Below the pieces are notes generated by a model, which saw nothing but the letters and a program-made list of their open reading frames with translations, was not told the DNA's origin and searched no databases. This document shows, piece by piece, positions 34,801 through 43,056 of a stretch of DNA of 64,000 bases; within the stretch, counting starts at the first letter, position 1, and each line of letters opens with the position of its first letter. This DNA comes from Actinomycetota bacterium (GTDB lineage: Bacteria > Actinomycetota > Acidimicrobiia > Acidimicrobiales > JAJPHD01), in assembly GCA_021325455.1 (NCBI GenBank), contig JAJPHD010000026.1:270722-334721 (forward strand), given 5' to 3'. The translations under genes and the position numbers were made by a program.

Positions 34801-35322
34801 CCGCCGGCGCCGGTACTTGAGGACGCCGGCAGCCTCCTCGATGATCGAGCGGCGGTCCTCGGGGCGCGCCCCCAGCACGGAGTCCAGCTGCCCCTGCCCC
34901 AGGATCACGTGCTGCTGGCGGCCCACGCCGGTGTCCGAGAGCAGCTCCTGGACGTCCAGCAGCCGGCACGGGGCGCCGTTCATGGCGTACTCGCTCTCAC
35001 CCGACCGCCACAACGTGCGGGTGATGGTCACCTCGCTCAGCCCTATGGGAAGCAGGCCCGAGGAGTTGTCGATGGTGAGGCTCACCTCGGCCCGGCCCAG
35101 GGCCGGCCGGCGCTCGGAGCCGGCGAAGATGACGTCCTCCATCTTGGAGGACCGGACGGTGCGGGGCCCCTGGGCCCCGAGCACCCAGGCCACGGCGTCG
35201 ACGACGTTGGACTTGCCGCTGCCGTTGGGCCCGACCACCACCGTGATCCCCGGCTCGAGCTCCAGGGTCGTCGGGTCGGCGAAGGACTTGAAGCCCTTGA
35301 GGGTGAGGGTCCTTAGGAACAC
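31801..35322 (-). CDS. smc: Chromosome segregation protein SMC
   Basis: Condenses and segregates the chromosome as an ATP-gated ring. It is 1173 residues. The N-terminal head has FKSFADPTTLELEPGITVVV and Walker A GPNGSGKSN. A coiled coil covers ~170-500, the hinge ~510-640 (HLQGAPGLLGTLAELVEVD opens it), and a second coil runs to ~1000. The C-terminal head carries LLSGGERSLVALAFL and Walker B FYIMDEVEAALDD. The GTG at 35322 lies 10 nt after TAGCCT. Neighbours mutM and ftsY are the normal actinobacterial order. Confidence 0.97.
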   Translation of the reverse strand: MFLRTLTLKGFKSFADPTTLELEPGITVVVGPNGSGKSNVVDAVAWVLGAQGPRTVRSSKMEDVIFAGSERRPALGRAEVSLTIDNSSGLLPIGLSEVTITRTLWRSGESEYAMNGAPCRLLDVQELLSDTGVGRQQHVILGQGQLDSVLGARPEDRRSIIEEAAGVLKYRRRRERTERRLAATEGDLARLQDLLREVRRQMRPLERQAEASRRYDSMVAEHRSLRLHLAGKELSEAGARVEAAVAAGTELESKGRELRDRLRLLDEQVAEAERVVSTNGVEDLNLAIGRLERLRERARGLRGVIAERLRSLERSLSTTVDAGVVAALEAEGASVRAALAAADREAEALGPQRADLEEAEAGLAREREAAEATLRAEGLVAAPGRQGALFPERRRQGPSLGELRGRLGVLRQALERDRSQQEHLGQALAGLQARISDLVAEAGAHRAELAAADQAESPIVADLEQAERRRREAEAEVGAAQAEVAALEEEVRAWAARAEALALALEDVRARGGLRHLQGAPGLLGTLAELVEVDPGWELAFRAGAGEAVASVVVRGLAEAVGALERLAAEGASGTVIAAGEGEGSPPATGEPEGQGSLLAHVRSPDPAVGRALRHLLAPVVVVEGDWRSALDAHLASPAQVVVSRGGDRFGPDGWRVGDPGSGATGSALAEARSRTEGAEQALDRARDRHRKRLEERERVRAEEGRLQASLDANDERMGRAADDLQRAEAELSRVRVEARGLEQRRDELRRRAEETAREVAELESQLGAAELAEAEEEARWHRLEEVLGDLERRQAEVGGRRHDFEVRWAGIEERRALLGRRLEEIEERLAASVKARQEAEARREGLEAALVAITRLGQVATSCERRLDSELEALQAQRRQRLSLVGEQGAALSRLRQERVALERTLAEVQERIQRNEIQLTELRLRREAAVEGLRRDLDVEPESALGAPCPELPPGTTPGQRARDLERELRLLGPVNPLAVAELESLEERSRFLDGQLEDVKAARRELAKVIRAIDAEIVAVFSAAYDDVARHFSDLVATLFPGGSGSLSLTDPTNLLETGVEISARPAGKQVRKLSLLSGGERSLVALAFLCAVYRSRPSPFYIMDEVEAALDDVNLHRFLNLVREFRTDAQLLIVSHQRRTMEMADCLYGVTMQPGGSSRVVCERVAARS

Positions 35323-35332
35323 GCTGGGCCCG

Positions 35333-35338
35333 AGGCTA
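35333..35338 (-). promoter_or_regulatory. -10 box of smc
   Basis: TAGCCT on the minus strand, 10 nt before the smc GTG. Sequence and spacing are identical to the ffh box, inside the 66-bp mutM-smc gap. Confidence 0.4.
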
Positions 35339-35388
35339 CTAAGGGCACGGCCCCGGGCCGGGGATCCACCCCCACCCGCCGGCGAGCC

Positions 35389-36222
35389 TCAGGACTGGCA
35401 GACCCGGCACCAGAAGGAGCTTCGCCCCCCCCATCTCTGCCTCACCACAGGGGCTTGGCAGCGGGGGCAGGGAAGACCCTCCCGGCCGTAGACCCGGTGC
35501 TGGAGCTGATAGCGGCCCGGGGCCCCGAACAAGTCCCGGTACTGGGCGTCAGCCAGCGAGGAGCCTCGGGCCCGGATGGCGGCTGCCAGGGTTCGCCCCA
35601 TCGCCCGGTAGAGGGTCCCGGCCTCTTCCCGGCTCAGGCTGGCCGCCCGCCGGTCCCAGCGCAATCCCGCCGCGAAGAGGATCTCGTCGGAGTAGATGTT
35701 GCCGATGCCGGCCAGGAAGCGCTGGTCCACCAGGAGAGGCTTGAGCATGGTCCGGCGGCGGGAGAGGGCCGAGGCGAAGCGGTCCTCCTCCAGCCTGTCC
35801 TCCATGGGGTCCGGCCCCAGATGGGCAAGCTCGGGCACCGTCCCTGAGGACCGGGGACGGGACAGGAAGAGCTGGCCGAAGGTCCGTGGGTCGACGAAGC
35901 GAAGCTCCCCTCCCCCGCTCAACCCGAGCCTCACATGGGCGTGAGGGGGCGGGGGGGTGGCCTCCTCCGCCAGCAGCAGCTGGCCGCTCATCCCCAGGTG
36001 GATCACCAGGGCCTGCCCGCCGTCCAGGCGCCACAGGAGGTACTTCCCCTTCCTGCCCACCTCGAGCAGGGTCCTGCCCTCCAGGCCCGAGGCGAAGACC
36101 CGGTGGTCCGGGTGCCTCCGGACCGAGCGGAGCCCGCTCACCGCCACCGCGGTGATGCGCTGCCCGACCACGGCCTCCCTGAGGTCCCGCCGGATCGTCT
36201 CCACCTCCGGGAGCTCAGGCAC
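35389..36222 (-). CDS. mutM: Formamidopyrimidine-DNA glycosylase
   Basis: Excises 8-oxoguanine and cleaves the abasic site. It is 277 residues. The N-terminal PELPEVETIRRDL has the catalytic Pro and Glu. GKYLLWRLDGG and HLGMSGQL follow. The helix-two-turn-helix region includes LLVDQRFLAGIGNIYSDE. The C-terminal zinc finger CPRCQAPVVRQRWGGRSSFWCRVCQ (quoted in part: CPRC and CRVC) is intact. A GTG start at 36222 gives the obligatory Pro-2. It is 36 nt after rnc. Confidence 0.97.
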   Translation of the reverse strand: MPELPEVETIRRDLREAVVGQRITAVAVSGLRSVRRHPDHRVFASGLEGRTLLEVGRKGKYLLWRLDGGQALVIHLGMSGQLLLAEEATPPPPHAHVRLGLSGGGELRFVDPRTFGQLFLSRPRSSGTVPELAHLGPDPMEDRLEEDRFASALSRRRTMLKPLLVDQRFLAGIGNIYSDEILFAAGLRWDRRAASLSREEAGTLYRAMGRTLAAAIRARGSSLADAQYRDLFGAPGRYQLQHRVYGREGLPCPRCQAPVVRQRWGGRSSFWCRVCQS

Positions 36223-36258
36223 CGGCCATGGACCCGGACTGGGACGGCTCTGCCTGGC

Positions 36259-37044
36259 TCAGGCCTCGGACGGCTGGCCGGCGGTGGCCGCCCCCGCCTC
36301 CAGGACCCCCTTGGCCACGGGCCCGTCAAGGGCCGTGAGCCTCGTCCAGGCCTCCCGGGCCGCCGCCTGCTCCGCCTGCTTCTTGGACCTCCCCTGGCCC
36401 TGGCCGACCAGCTCCCCCTCGACCAGGACCCTGGCATAGAAGCGCTTGGCGTGGTCCGGGCCCTCGTCCCGAACCTCGTAGCGAGGCAGCTGGTCCCGCT
36501 GGCGGGCCACCAGCTCCTGCAGGCGGGTCTTGTAGTCCTGGCCGCCGGGGCCGACCGAGGCCTCCTTGATCCGGTCGCCGAGCAGCGACATCACCAGACG
36601 GGCGGCCGGCACCCATCCCCCGTCGAGGTACACGGCTCCGATCACCGCCTCGGTGGCGTCGGCCAGGATCGACGACTTCTCCCTGCCGCCGGACGCGTCC
36701 TCACCCTTGCCGAGGAGAAGGGCCGAGCCCACGTCGAGGGAGTTGGCCACCTCGGCCAGGGTCTCGGAGTTGACCACGGCCGCCCTGACCTTGGCCAGCT
36801 CGCCCTCGGGGAGGTCCGGGTACGAGCGGAAGATGTGGTCGGTGACGACCAGGCCCAGCACGGCGTCGCCCAGGAACTCGAGCCGCTCGTTGGACTCCTG
36901 GCCCGGTGTCTCGGCGCACCAGGACCGGTGGGCCATGGCCAGCGCCAGCAGCTCCGGGCGCTGGAACTCCCATTCCAGCCGATCAGCCAGGGCCGCGAGC
37001 TGCTCGCGGTTGCCGTCCGGGCCCAGGCTTCGCCCCTGGCTCAG
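36259..37044 (-). CDS. rnc: Ribonuclease III, apparent CTG start
   Basis: Cleaves double-stranded RNA in rRNA maturation and decay. It is 261 residues from the proposed start. The catalytic motif ERLEFLGDAVLGL, the second acidic site DATEAVIGAVYLDGG and a C-terminal dsRNA-binding domain from DYKTRLQELV to KKQAEQAAAREAW are clear. The first ATG (36936) would delete the conserved first helix (LADRLEWEFQRPELLALA). No ATG, GTG or TTG lies upstream. A CTG at 37044 overlaps the acpP stop as CTGA, the same coupling geometry as ATGA. The CTG start is inference. Confidence 0.92.
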   Translation of the reverse strand: MSQGRSLGPDGNREQLAALADRLEWEFQRPELLALAMAHRSWCAETPGQESNERLEFLGDAVLGLVVTDHIFRSYPDLPEGELAKVRAAVVNSETLAEVANSLDVGSALLLGKGEDASGGREKSSILADATEAVIGAVYLDGGWVPAARLVMSLLGDRIKEASVGPGGQDYKTRLQELVARQRDQLPRYEVRDEGPDHAKRFYARVLVEGELVGQGQGRSKKQAEQAAAREAWTRLTALDGPVAKGVLEAGAATAGQPSEA

Positions 37045-37304
37045 GGCTCCTCCAAGCGGGCCATCACGTAGTCCACGGCATCCCGGACCGTCTTCAGGTC
37101 CTCCAGGTCCTCGTCATCGATGCGGAAGTCCTCCACCTGGTCCCCGAGCGCCTCCTCCAGCGCCTCCACCAGCTCGATGAGGGCCAGGGAGTCGGCGTTC
37201 AGGTCCTCCGAGAACGACGAGCCCTCCGAGATGCGGCTGGGGTCGATCTCGAGGATGTCCGCCAGCTGCACGCGGATCAGGTCCAGCACCTGGTGGCGGT
37301 CCAT
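37041..37304 (-). CDS. acpP: Acyl carrier protein
   Basis: Carries growing fatty acids on a phosphopantetheine arm. It is 87 residues. The attachment Ser is in LNADSLALIELVEALEE. The preceding acidic helix VLDLIRVQLADILEIDPSRI and the C-terminal VRDAVDYVMARLEE complete the fold. The ATG at 37304 gives the normal length. A TTG at 37340 with a GGAG 8 nt upstream is an alternative, adding 12 residues. It sits between plsX and rnc, a classic lipid/RNase cluster. Confidence 0.93.
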   Translation of the reverse strand: MDRHQVLDLIRVQLADILEIDPSRISEGSSFSEDLNADSLALIELVEALEEALGDQVEDFRIDDEDLEDLKTVRDAVDYVMARLEEP

Positions 37305-37384
37305 CGACACATGGTTGGCGGCCGGGCTGTCGGGGGGCAAGGCTGCGCTCCGGTGATCGTGGCTATGGGACGACAGGATGATAG

Positions 37385-38467
37385 TCAGGTGGCCGCTGGC
37401 TGGCTGGCCTGGGGCACCGGCCGGGGCGCCACGGCCCGGCGCAGCTCGCCTACCACCCCGCCCGAGGCGAGGTCGTGGGCCACCCGGATGGCATTGGCGA
37501 CCGCTGCCGCCGAGGAGGACCCGTGGCTGATGATGCAGACCCCGTCCACCCCCACGAGCATGGCCCCCCCTTGAGAATCGGGGTCCAGCTCGGCCACCAG
37601 CGGTGCCACCAAGGGCAGCAGGACCTTGGCCGCCTCCCGACCCGCCTCGGTGGACTGCATGGCCCGCAGCAGGGTCTCGGAGAAGAAGCGCAGGCCGCCC
37701 TCCAGGGTCTTGAGGGCCACATTGCCGGTGAAGCCGTCGGTGACCACCACGTCGGCCAGGCCGGACATGAGGTCCCGGCCCTCCAGGTTGCCCACGAAGC
37801 GCACCTCTTCCTGGGCCGCCAGGAGGCTGTGGGCCTCCTTGACGACAGAGGTCCCCTTGGTCGGCTCCTCACCTATGGACAACAGGGCCACCCGCGGGTC
37901 GGCGATCCCGTAGCGGCACCGGGCGAAGACCGCTCCCATCTGGGCGAACTGCACCAGCCAGGGGGCGGAGCACTCGGCATTGGCCCCTGCGTCCAACAGC
38001 ACCAAGGGGGTGGACCCCGGTATGGGCAAGGGGGTGGCGATCGCCGGGCGGGCCACCCCACGCAGCCTCCCCATGCGCAGCATGGCGCTGGCCATGGCCG
38101 CCCCCGTGTTGCCCGCGCTCACCATGGCCAGGGCCCGACCGTCGCGCACCTCCTCGGCCGCTCTCACCAGGGACGAGTCCTTCTTGCGCCTTACGGCCTG
38201 GCCGGGCTCCTCGTCCATGCCGATGACCTCCCGGGCCGGGACCACCCTCAGGCCCCCGGTGTCGCCGAGCAGCTCGGGGCACCCCACCAGGCTCACGGGC
38301 AACCCGAACTGGCTGGCAGCCAGGCGGGCCCCGGCCACCACCTCCTCGGGGGCCTTGTCCCCCCCCATGGCGTCGACGGCGACCGGGAGCTCGTTCCCGG
38401 TCTCAGCGCCTCCGCCGGCAGCCTCTGGGGCCAGCGGCCTGCCACCCTCGGGCCCCGGTCCTGTCAC
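37385..38467 (-). CDS. plsX: Phosphate acyltransferase PlsX
   Basis: Makes acyl-phosphate from acyl-ACP, the donor for PlsY. It is 360 residues. PVAVDAMGGDKAPEEVVAGA opens the core. VSAGNTGAAMASAMLRMG, LDAGANAECSAPWLVQFA and VVTDGFTGNVALKTLEG are PlsX signatures. The GTG at 38467 has GAGGTGGG 9 nt upstream and lies 5 nt after the rpmF stop. The ~30 residues before the core are low-complexity. Its product would feed the PlsY-like enzyme at 8147 or a true PlsY elsewhere. Confidence 0.95.
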   Translation of the reverse strand: MTGPGPEGGRPLAPEAAGGGAETGNELPVAVDAMGGDKAPEEVVAGARLAASQFGLPVSLVGCPELLGDTGGLRVVPAREVIGMDEEPGQAVRRKKDSSLVRAAEEVRDGRALAMVSAGNTGAAMASAMLRMGRLRGVARPAIATPLPIPGSTPLVLLDAGANAECSAPWLVQFAQMGAVFARCRYGIADPRVALLSIGEEPTKGTSVVKEAHSLLAAQEEVRFVGNLEGRDLMSGLADVVVTDGFTGNVALKTLEGGLRFFSETLLRAMQSTEAGREAAKVLLPLVAPLVAELDPDSQGGAMLVGVDGVCIISHGSSSAAAVANAIRVAHDLASGGVVGELRRAVAPRPVPQASQPAAT

Positions 38468-38472
38468 CGGTG

Positions 38473-38652
38473 TCAGCCCACCTCTATCGCCTGGCGGCCG
38501 TGGTACCAGCCGCAGGTGGGGCAGACCACATGGGGCAGCTTCACCTGGTGGCACTGGGGGCAGACGCTCCTCGGCGGGGCGGAGAGGGTCCAGTTCGACG
38601 CCCGCCGGCTGCGGGTCTTGGCCTTGGACGTCTTCTTCTTCGGTACAGCCAT
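38473..38652 (-). CDS. rpmF: 50S ribosomal protein L32
   Basis: A 59-residue large-subunit protein. It starts MAVPKKKTSKAKTRSRRA and carries a four-Cys zinc site: Cys-x2-Cys in SVCPQCHQ and Cys-x2-Cys in VVCPTCGWY. It therefore belongs to the zinc-binding (C+) L32 class. AGGAG lies 11 nt before the ATG. It lies between yceD and plsX, the usual arrangement. Confidence 0.96.
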   Translation of the reverse strand: MAVPKKKTSKAKTRSRRASNWTLSAPPRSVCPQCHQVKLPHVVCPTCGWYHGRQAIEVG

Positions 38653-38764
38653 GGTCAGTCTCGCTCCTGCTCGCGTGGCACCGGCCCCGCCCCGGGGGTT
38701 ACCGGCTCAGACTACCTGGAGACCCGCCTGCCGGCCCCGTCCGGGGCGGCCTGGCGGAACCTGG

Positions 38765-39289
38765 CTAGAGGCCGGGGCCCGGCTCTCCCCCCCGCAACGC
38801 ATCCAGGGCGCTCCAGCGGGGGTCCGGGGAGAAGGAGGGGCAGGAGCACGGTCTCTCGTTGAGGTCAGCGCCGCAGGAGGAGCACAGCCCCCGGCAGTCC
38901 GGGCGGCACAGGGGAGCCAGGGGCAGCTCCAGGATCACGGCATCTCTGGCCATCGGCTCCAGGTCCATGTGCTCGCCCGCCAGGGGGTAGGTGACCTCCG
39001 GGTCACCGCCGTCCAGGAACAGCTCCCTCACCGGGGCGGACAACCTGCCTCCGGCCGGGCTCAGGCACCTCCGGCACTCCCCTGACCAGGAGGTCGTGAC
39101 CTGGCCGGTAGCCAGGATGCCCTCCTCCACGGCCTCCAGGACCACATCCACATGGACGGACTCCCCGGCGGGGACGCCGCTGCCGGTGACGGCCAGGTCC
39201 GGGATGACGCCCGAACGGTGCTCACGGCGGCGGGCGCCGGGCTGGTGGAGGACCGCGGCCACGCTTACAACGAACGAGCTGTGCACCAT
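38765..39289 (-). CDS. YceD/DUF177 family protein
   Basis: A conserved protein linked to large-subunit rRNA accumulation in other bacteria. It is 174 residues. The DUF177 core has TTSWSGECRRCLSP and the C-terminal part has LAPLCRPDCRGLCSSCGAD plus ERPCSC. The many Cys residues suggest a zinc site. The ATG at 39289 follows GAGGAGG. It is directly upstream of rpmF. A TAGCCT box (39316-39321) lies 26 nt before the start. Confidence 0.92.
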   Translation of the reverse strand: MVHSSFVVSVAAVLHQPGARRREHRSGVIPDLAVTGSGVPAGESVHVDVVLEAVEEGILATGQVTTSWSGECRRCLSPAGGRLSAPVRELFLDGGDPEVTYPLAGEHMDLEPMARDAVILELPLAPLCRPDCRGLCSSCGADLNERPCSCPSFSPDPRWSALDALRGGEPGPGL

Positions 39290-39315
39290 GGGGACAGATC
39301 GCCTCCTCGGCTCCC

Positions 39316-39321
39316 AGGCTA
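39316..39321 (-). promoter_or_regulatory. -10 box of yceD-rpmF
   Basis: TAGCCT on the minus strand with context CACCGG-TAGCCT-GGG, almost the same as before ffh. The 26-nt spacer to the ATG includes a Shine-Dalgarno, so this one is leadered. Confidence 0.4.
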
Positions 39322-39335
39322 CCGGTGCCGCTCCG

Positions 39336-39893
39336 CTAGCGGTCCTGGTCGAAGAAGGCCTCCTCGGGGGCCTCCCCGGTCTCCGGGGCCCCGGCCGGGG
39401 ACGCCGGGCCCGGTTCCAGGGACGCGAACCCGCGCAGCTTCTCCCGACCGGCCCGGACGGTGCGGCTGAGCCTCTCCAGCACCACCTCGAAGTTGGCCAG
39501 ACGCGTGTCGCAATAGTCCTCGGCCTCGTGGCGCATCCGGCGGGCCTCGTCCCTCGCCTCCTCGATGAGGCGCTCCGCCCCCCTCCTCGCCTCCCTCACT
39601 ATCTCCGTGCGCTGCACCATCCGCTCCGCCCTGGCCCGGGCGGACTCCACGATCTCCTCCGCCTCCCGCCGGGCCTTGGCCAGGTACTCCTCCCTCTCAC
39701 GCAGCATCCAGCGGGCCCGGCGGAGGTCCTCGGGCAGGCGCTCCAGCGCCTCCTCCAGCAGCTCGGCCACCTCCTCGCGGCTGATCAGGGCCGAGGCGGA
39801 CAGAGGCATGGACTTGGCGTTCATGACCAGGTCCAGGACCCGGCGCATCAGGACCTCGGCGTCGAGGCCGTCCCCCTCGTCCCACGGGCTCAT
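39336..39893 (-). CDS. DivIVA-like coiled-coil protein
   Basis: A 185-residue, highly charged helical protein of the kind found between coaD and yceD in actinobacteria, probably a cell-division or envelope scaffold. Residues ~12-40 (EVLMRRVLDLVMNAKSMPLS) form a conserved head. From ~45 to ~155 a continuous coiled coil runs through REEYLAKARREAEEIVESAR, where the Ala/Glu/Arg repeats resemble ATP-synthase b-subunit and DivIVA helices. The C-terminus is Pro/Glu-rich. The ATG at 39893 is preferred; a GTG at 39929, right after the coaD stop, is possible. Confidence 0.75.
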   Translation of the reverse strand: MSPWDEGDGLDAEVLMRRVLDLVMNAKSMPLSASALISREEVAELLEEALERLPEDLRRARWMLREREEYLAKARREAEEIVESARARAERMVQRTEIVREARRGAERLIEEARDEARRMRHEAEDYCDTRLANFEVVLERLSRTVRAGREKLRGFASLEPGPASPAGAPETGEAPEEAFFDQDR

Positions 39894-39929
39894 GGCCGGT
39901 CCTTCTCCCTCATCGCCCTCGCCTCCCAC

Positions 39930-40412
39930 TCACTGGTGGGGGAACCGCTCCTTCAGCCGGATGGCCACCGGTGGCGGCACCAGGGCCGTCACGTCCCCGC
40001 CGAACCGGGCCACCTCGCGCAGCAGCCTGGAGGCCAGGAACGAGTGGGTCGAGCTGGTGAACATGAACAGGGTGTCGATCCCCGACAGGTGCTGGTTCAT
40101 CTGGGCCATCTGCATCTCGTTCTCGAAGTCCGAAACGGCCCTCAGCCCCTTCACCAGGACGGTGGCGCCCACCTCCCTCGCCAGCTCGACCACCAGGCCG
40201 GTCATGGCCACGATCCTCACCCCGGGGAGGTCGCCGAGCGACTCTTCCAGCATCTGCTTGCGCTCCGACAGGGGGAAGAGCGGCTCCCCCTTCTGGGGGT
40301 TGCGCACCGCCGCCACCACCAGCTCGTCGAACAGGCGTGAGGCCCGCTCCACTATCTCCAGGTGCCCGTTGTGCAGGGGATCGAAGGAGCCGGGGAACAA
40401 GGCGGTGGTCAC
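39930..40412 (-). CDS. coaD: Phosphopantetheine adenylyltransferase
   Basis: Fourth step of coenzyme A synthesis, making dephospho-CoA. It is 160 residues. ALFPGSFDPLHNGHLEIVER holds the nucleotide-binding HxGH-type motif. VLVKGLRAVSDFENEMQMAQ and FTSSTHSFLASRLLREVA are family-typical. The GTG at 40412 gives the usual length; the upstream frame is low-complexity. It is 118 nt after rsmD, a nearly universal pair. Confidence 0.96.
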   Translation of the reverse strand: MTTALFPGSFDPLHNGHLEIVERASRLFDELVVAAVRNPQKGEPLFPLSERKQMLEESLGDLPGVRIVAMTGLVVELAREVGATVLVKGLRAVSDFENEMQMAQMNQHLSGIDTLFMFTSSTHSFLASRLLREVARFGGDVTALVPPPVAIRLKERFPHQ

Positions 40413-40530
40413 TCGTGGCCTCTCGGGGGGATGCGTCGACCTGTCCATATGGCGGAGCCACCACCGTACTGCCACGAGGCGCCGGGGACCGATCCCGGGG
40501 GTCGGGGGCTCCGGGAGCGGCCGGCCGCCT

Positions 40531-41139
40531 TCATGGGCCAGGAGTGGCCCCGAGCAGCGTGATGGCGGTGGACCCGTAGGTCCGCGACCGGAGGACCCCC
40601 CAGCCGGCGGACCCCGGGATGGGGCCGCCCGACTCGGCGACCACCAGGCCCACCCCTGCTCCTGCGAGCAGGTCCAGGAGCCGGCCCCATTGCCCGAACC
40701 CATAGGGAGGGTCGCAGATGGCCAGATCGAAGCGAGCCGCCCCGGCCAGGCCCTCCCCGCCCTTGTCGCGCTCCTTCCCGGACCAGGGAGCGGAGGCCGG
40801 CCGCCCTGCCAGCGCCCCCAGCCAGGTCATGACATCGGCCTGCACGACCCTGGCTCTGCCCGGGGCGCGATCGAGGACCGCCAGGTTGGAGCGGATGACC
40901 TCCACGGCCCGCCGGTCCCGGTCCACGAAGGTCGCCGAAGCCGCCCCCCTCGACAGGGCCTCCACCCCCATGGCCCCGCTCCCGGCGAACAGGTCGGCCA
41001 CCACGGCGCCCTCAACGGCATCCCGGCTGGCCAGCATGTCGAAGACCGCCTCCCGGACCCGTTCCCCGGTCGGCCTGGTCAGGGAGCCCGCCGGCGCCCG
41101 GAGCCGCCGGCCCCGGGCCGTGCCAGCGACCACCCTCAC
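40531..41139 (-). CDS. rsmD: 16S rRNA (guanine966-N2)-methyltransferase RsmD
   Basis: Methylates G966 of 16S rRNA with SAM. It is 202 residues. RVVAGTARGRRLRAP starts the protein, RPTGERVREAVFDML and DLFAGSGAMGVEALSRGA form the SAM site, and DLAICDPPYGFG is the catalytic DPPY. It starts at a GTG 6 nt after the AhpD-like stop. In most relatives recG is directly upstream; here about 21 kb of other genes intervene. Confidence 0.95.
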   Translation of the reverse strand: MRVVAGTARGRRLRAPAGSLTRPTGERVREAVFDMLASRDAVEGAVVADLFAGSGAMGVEALSRGAASATFVDRDRRAVEVIRSNLAVLDRAPGRARVVQADVMTWLGALAGRPASAPWSGKERDKGGEGLAGAARFDLAICDPPYGFGQWGRLLDLLAGAGVGLVVAESGGPIPGSAGWGVLRSRTYGSTAITLLGATPGP

Positions 41140-41145
41140 GGCGAG

Positions 41146-41742
<597 letters not shown>

Positions 41743-41749
41743 CGCCCGC

Positions 41750-41755
41750 ATCGTA
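41750..41755 (-). promoter_or_regulatory. -10 box for leaderless AhpD-like gene
   Basis: TACGAT on the minus strand, then 7 nt, then the ATG at 41742. It may also drive rsmD. The 132-bp gap to nagA otherwise holds only GC-rich palindromic sequence. Confidence 0.45.
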
Positions 41756-41874
41756 CCGCCCGGTCGTGAGCCCTCCGTGGGGGTCCAGCGCCCCCGGGGG
41801 CACGAACCGGGGCCACCACCGCGCCGCTACCCATCAGCAGCGGCCCACGGCCCCGGTGCCCGGCCCTGCTCGGG

Positions 41875-43056
41875 TCAGCCCGCCTCCGGCTCCAGGCCCG
41901 GCACCCACCTCCCGGCCGCCATGACATGGTCAATGGAGAGGTCGTCACCGAGGACCACGAGATCAGCCACCTTCCCCGGCTCCAGGCCACCCCTCTCGTG
42001 CCCGATGCCGAGGACCCGGGCCGGGTTGGTGGCGAGCAGCCGGGCCGCCACGACCATGTCCAGTCCCAGCACGCGGCGGGCGTTGCGCAGGGCGACGTCG
42101 AGGGTGAGGGTGCTGCCGGCGATGGCCCTCCGATCAGGCGTCATTGCCCGCCCCCCCTCGACCTGGACCTCGATGGAGCCGATGCGGTAGCTGCCATCGG
42201 GCATGCCGGCACCGGCCATGGCGTCGGTGACGAGGACCAGGCGGTCCGGGCCCAGGACGCTCCAGGCCAGGCGGGCAGCTGCGGGGTGGACGTGCACCCC
42301 GTCCAGGATCAGCTCGCAGCTGACCCGGGGGTCCTCCAGGACGGCCCCCACCACCCCGGGCTGGCGGTGATGGAAGGAGGGCATGGCGTTGAACAGGTGG
42401 GTGACATGCCGAGCCCCGGCGGCGATGGCGGCCCGGGCCTCCTCGTAGCCAGCGGCGGTGTGGCCTAGGGCTGCCATCACGCCCTTGCCGGCCAGGGTAC
42501 CGATCAGCCCCACCGCCCCCGGCAGCTCGGGAGCCACCGTCACCATCCTGAGGGCCCCCCGCCCCGCCTCCAGGAGGCTGTCGAGGTAGGCGGGGTCGGG
42601 CAGGCGGAAGGCCGTGGGGTCGAGCGCCCCGGGGCGCTCGGGGCTCAGGAAGGGGCCCTCCAGGTGGGCGCCGATGATGGCCGGGCCCCCCGGGGCCCCC
42701 TCCCTGCCGAGGTTGGAGACCAGAGCCAGCAGGGGGGCCAGGTCCCCGTCCGGCCGGGCCACGAGGCTGGCCAGCAGGGCGGTCGTCCCGTGGGCCAGGT
42801 GGAAGCGAGCAGCCCGGAGCGCCTCCTCGGGATCGCTGGAGACGAGGTCGGAGCCGCCCCCGCCATGGACGTGGAGGTCGATGAACCCCGGCAGCACCCA
42901 CCGGCCACCCAGGGGCAGCCGGCGCCCCCCGCTGCCGGAGCCGGCGCCCACCTCGGCCACCCTCCCGCCCTCCACGGCGATCATGCCGTTGTCGATGACC
43001 GCCCGAGGCGTGACCACCCTGCAGTCCACCAGGACCAGCCTGTCCTGGGTGCTCAC
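41875..43056 (-). CDS. nagA: N-acetylglucosamine-6-phosphate deacetylase
   Basis: Converts GlcNAc-6-P to GlcN-6-P. It is 393 residues with an amidohydrolase barrel. Metal and substrate residues are visible: LPGFIDLHVHGGGG, IIGAHLEGPFLSPERPGA, ALGHTAAGYE, HVTHLFNAMPSFHHR, and LVTDAMAGAGMPDG with the catalytic Asp. It starts at a GTG overlapping the upstream SIS gene stop (GTGA). It is the last gene of the kinase-SIS-nagA operon. Confidence 0.95.
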   Translation of the reverse strand: MSTQDRLVLVDCRVVTPRAVIDNGMIAVEGGRVAEVGAGSGSGGRRLPLGGRWVLPGFIDLHVHGGGGSDLVSSDPEEALRAARFHLAHGTTALLASLVARPDGDLAPLLALVSNLGREGAPGGPAIIGAHLEGPFLSPERPGALDPTAFRLPDPAYLDSLLEAGRGALRMVTVAPELPGAVGLIGTLAGKGVMAALGHTAAGYEEARAAIAAGARHVTHLFNAMPSFHHRQPGVVGAVLEDPRVSCELILDGVHVHPAAARLAWSVLGPDRLVLVTDAMAGAGMPDGSYRIGSIEVQVEGGRAMTPDRRAIAGSTLTLDVALRNARRVLGLDMVVAARLLATNPARVLGIGHERGGLEPGKVADLVVLGDDLSIDHVMAAGRWVPGLEPEAG

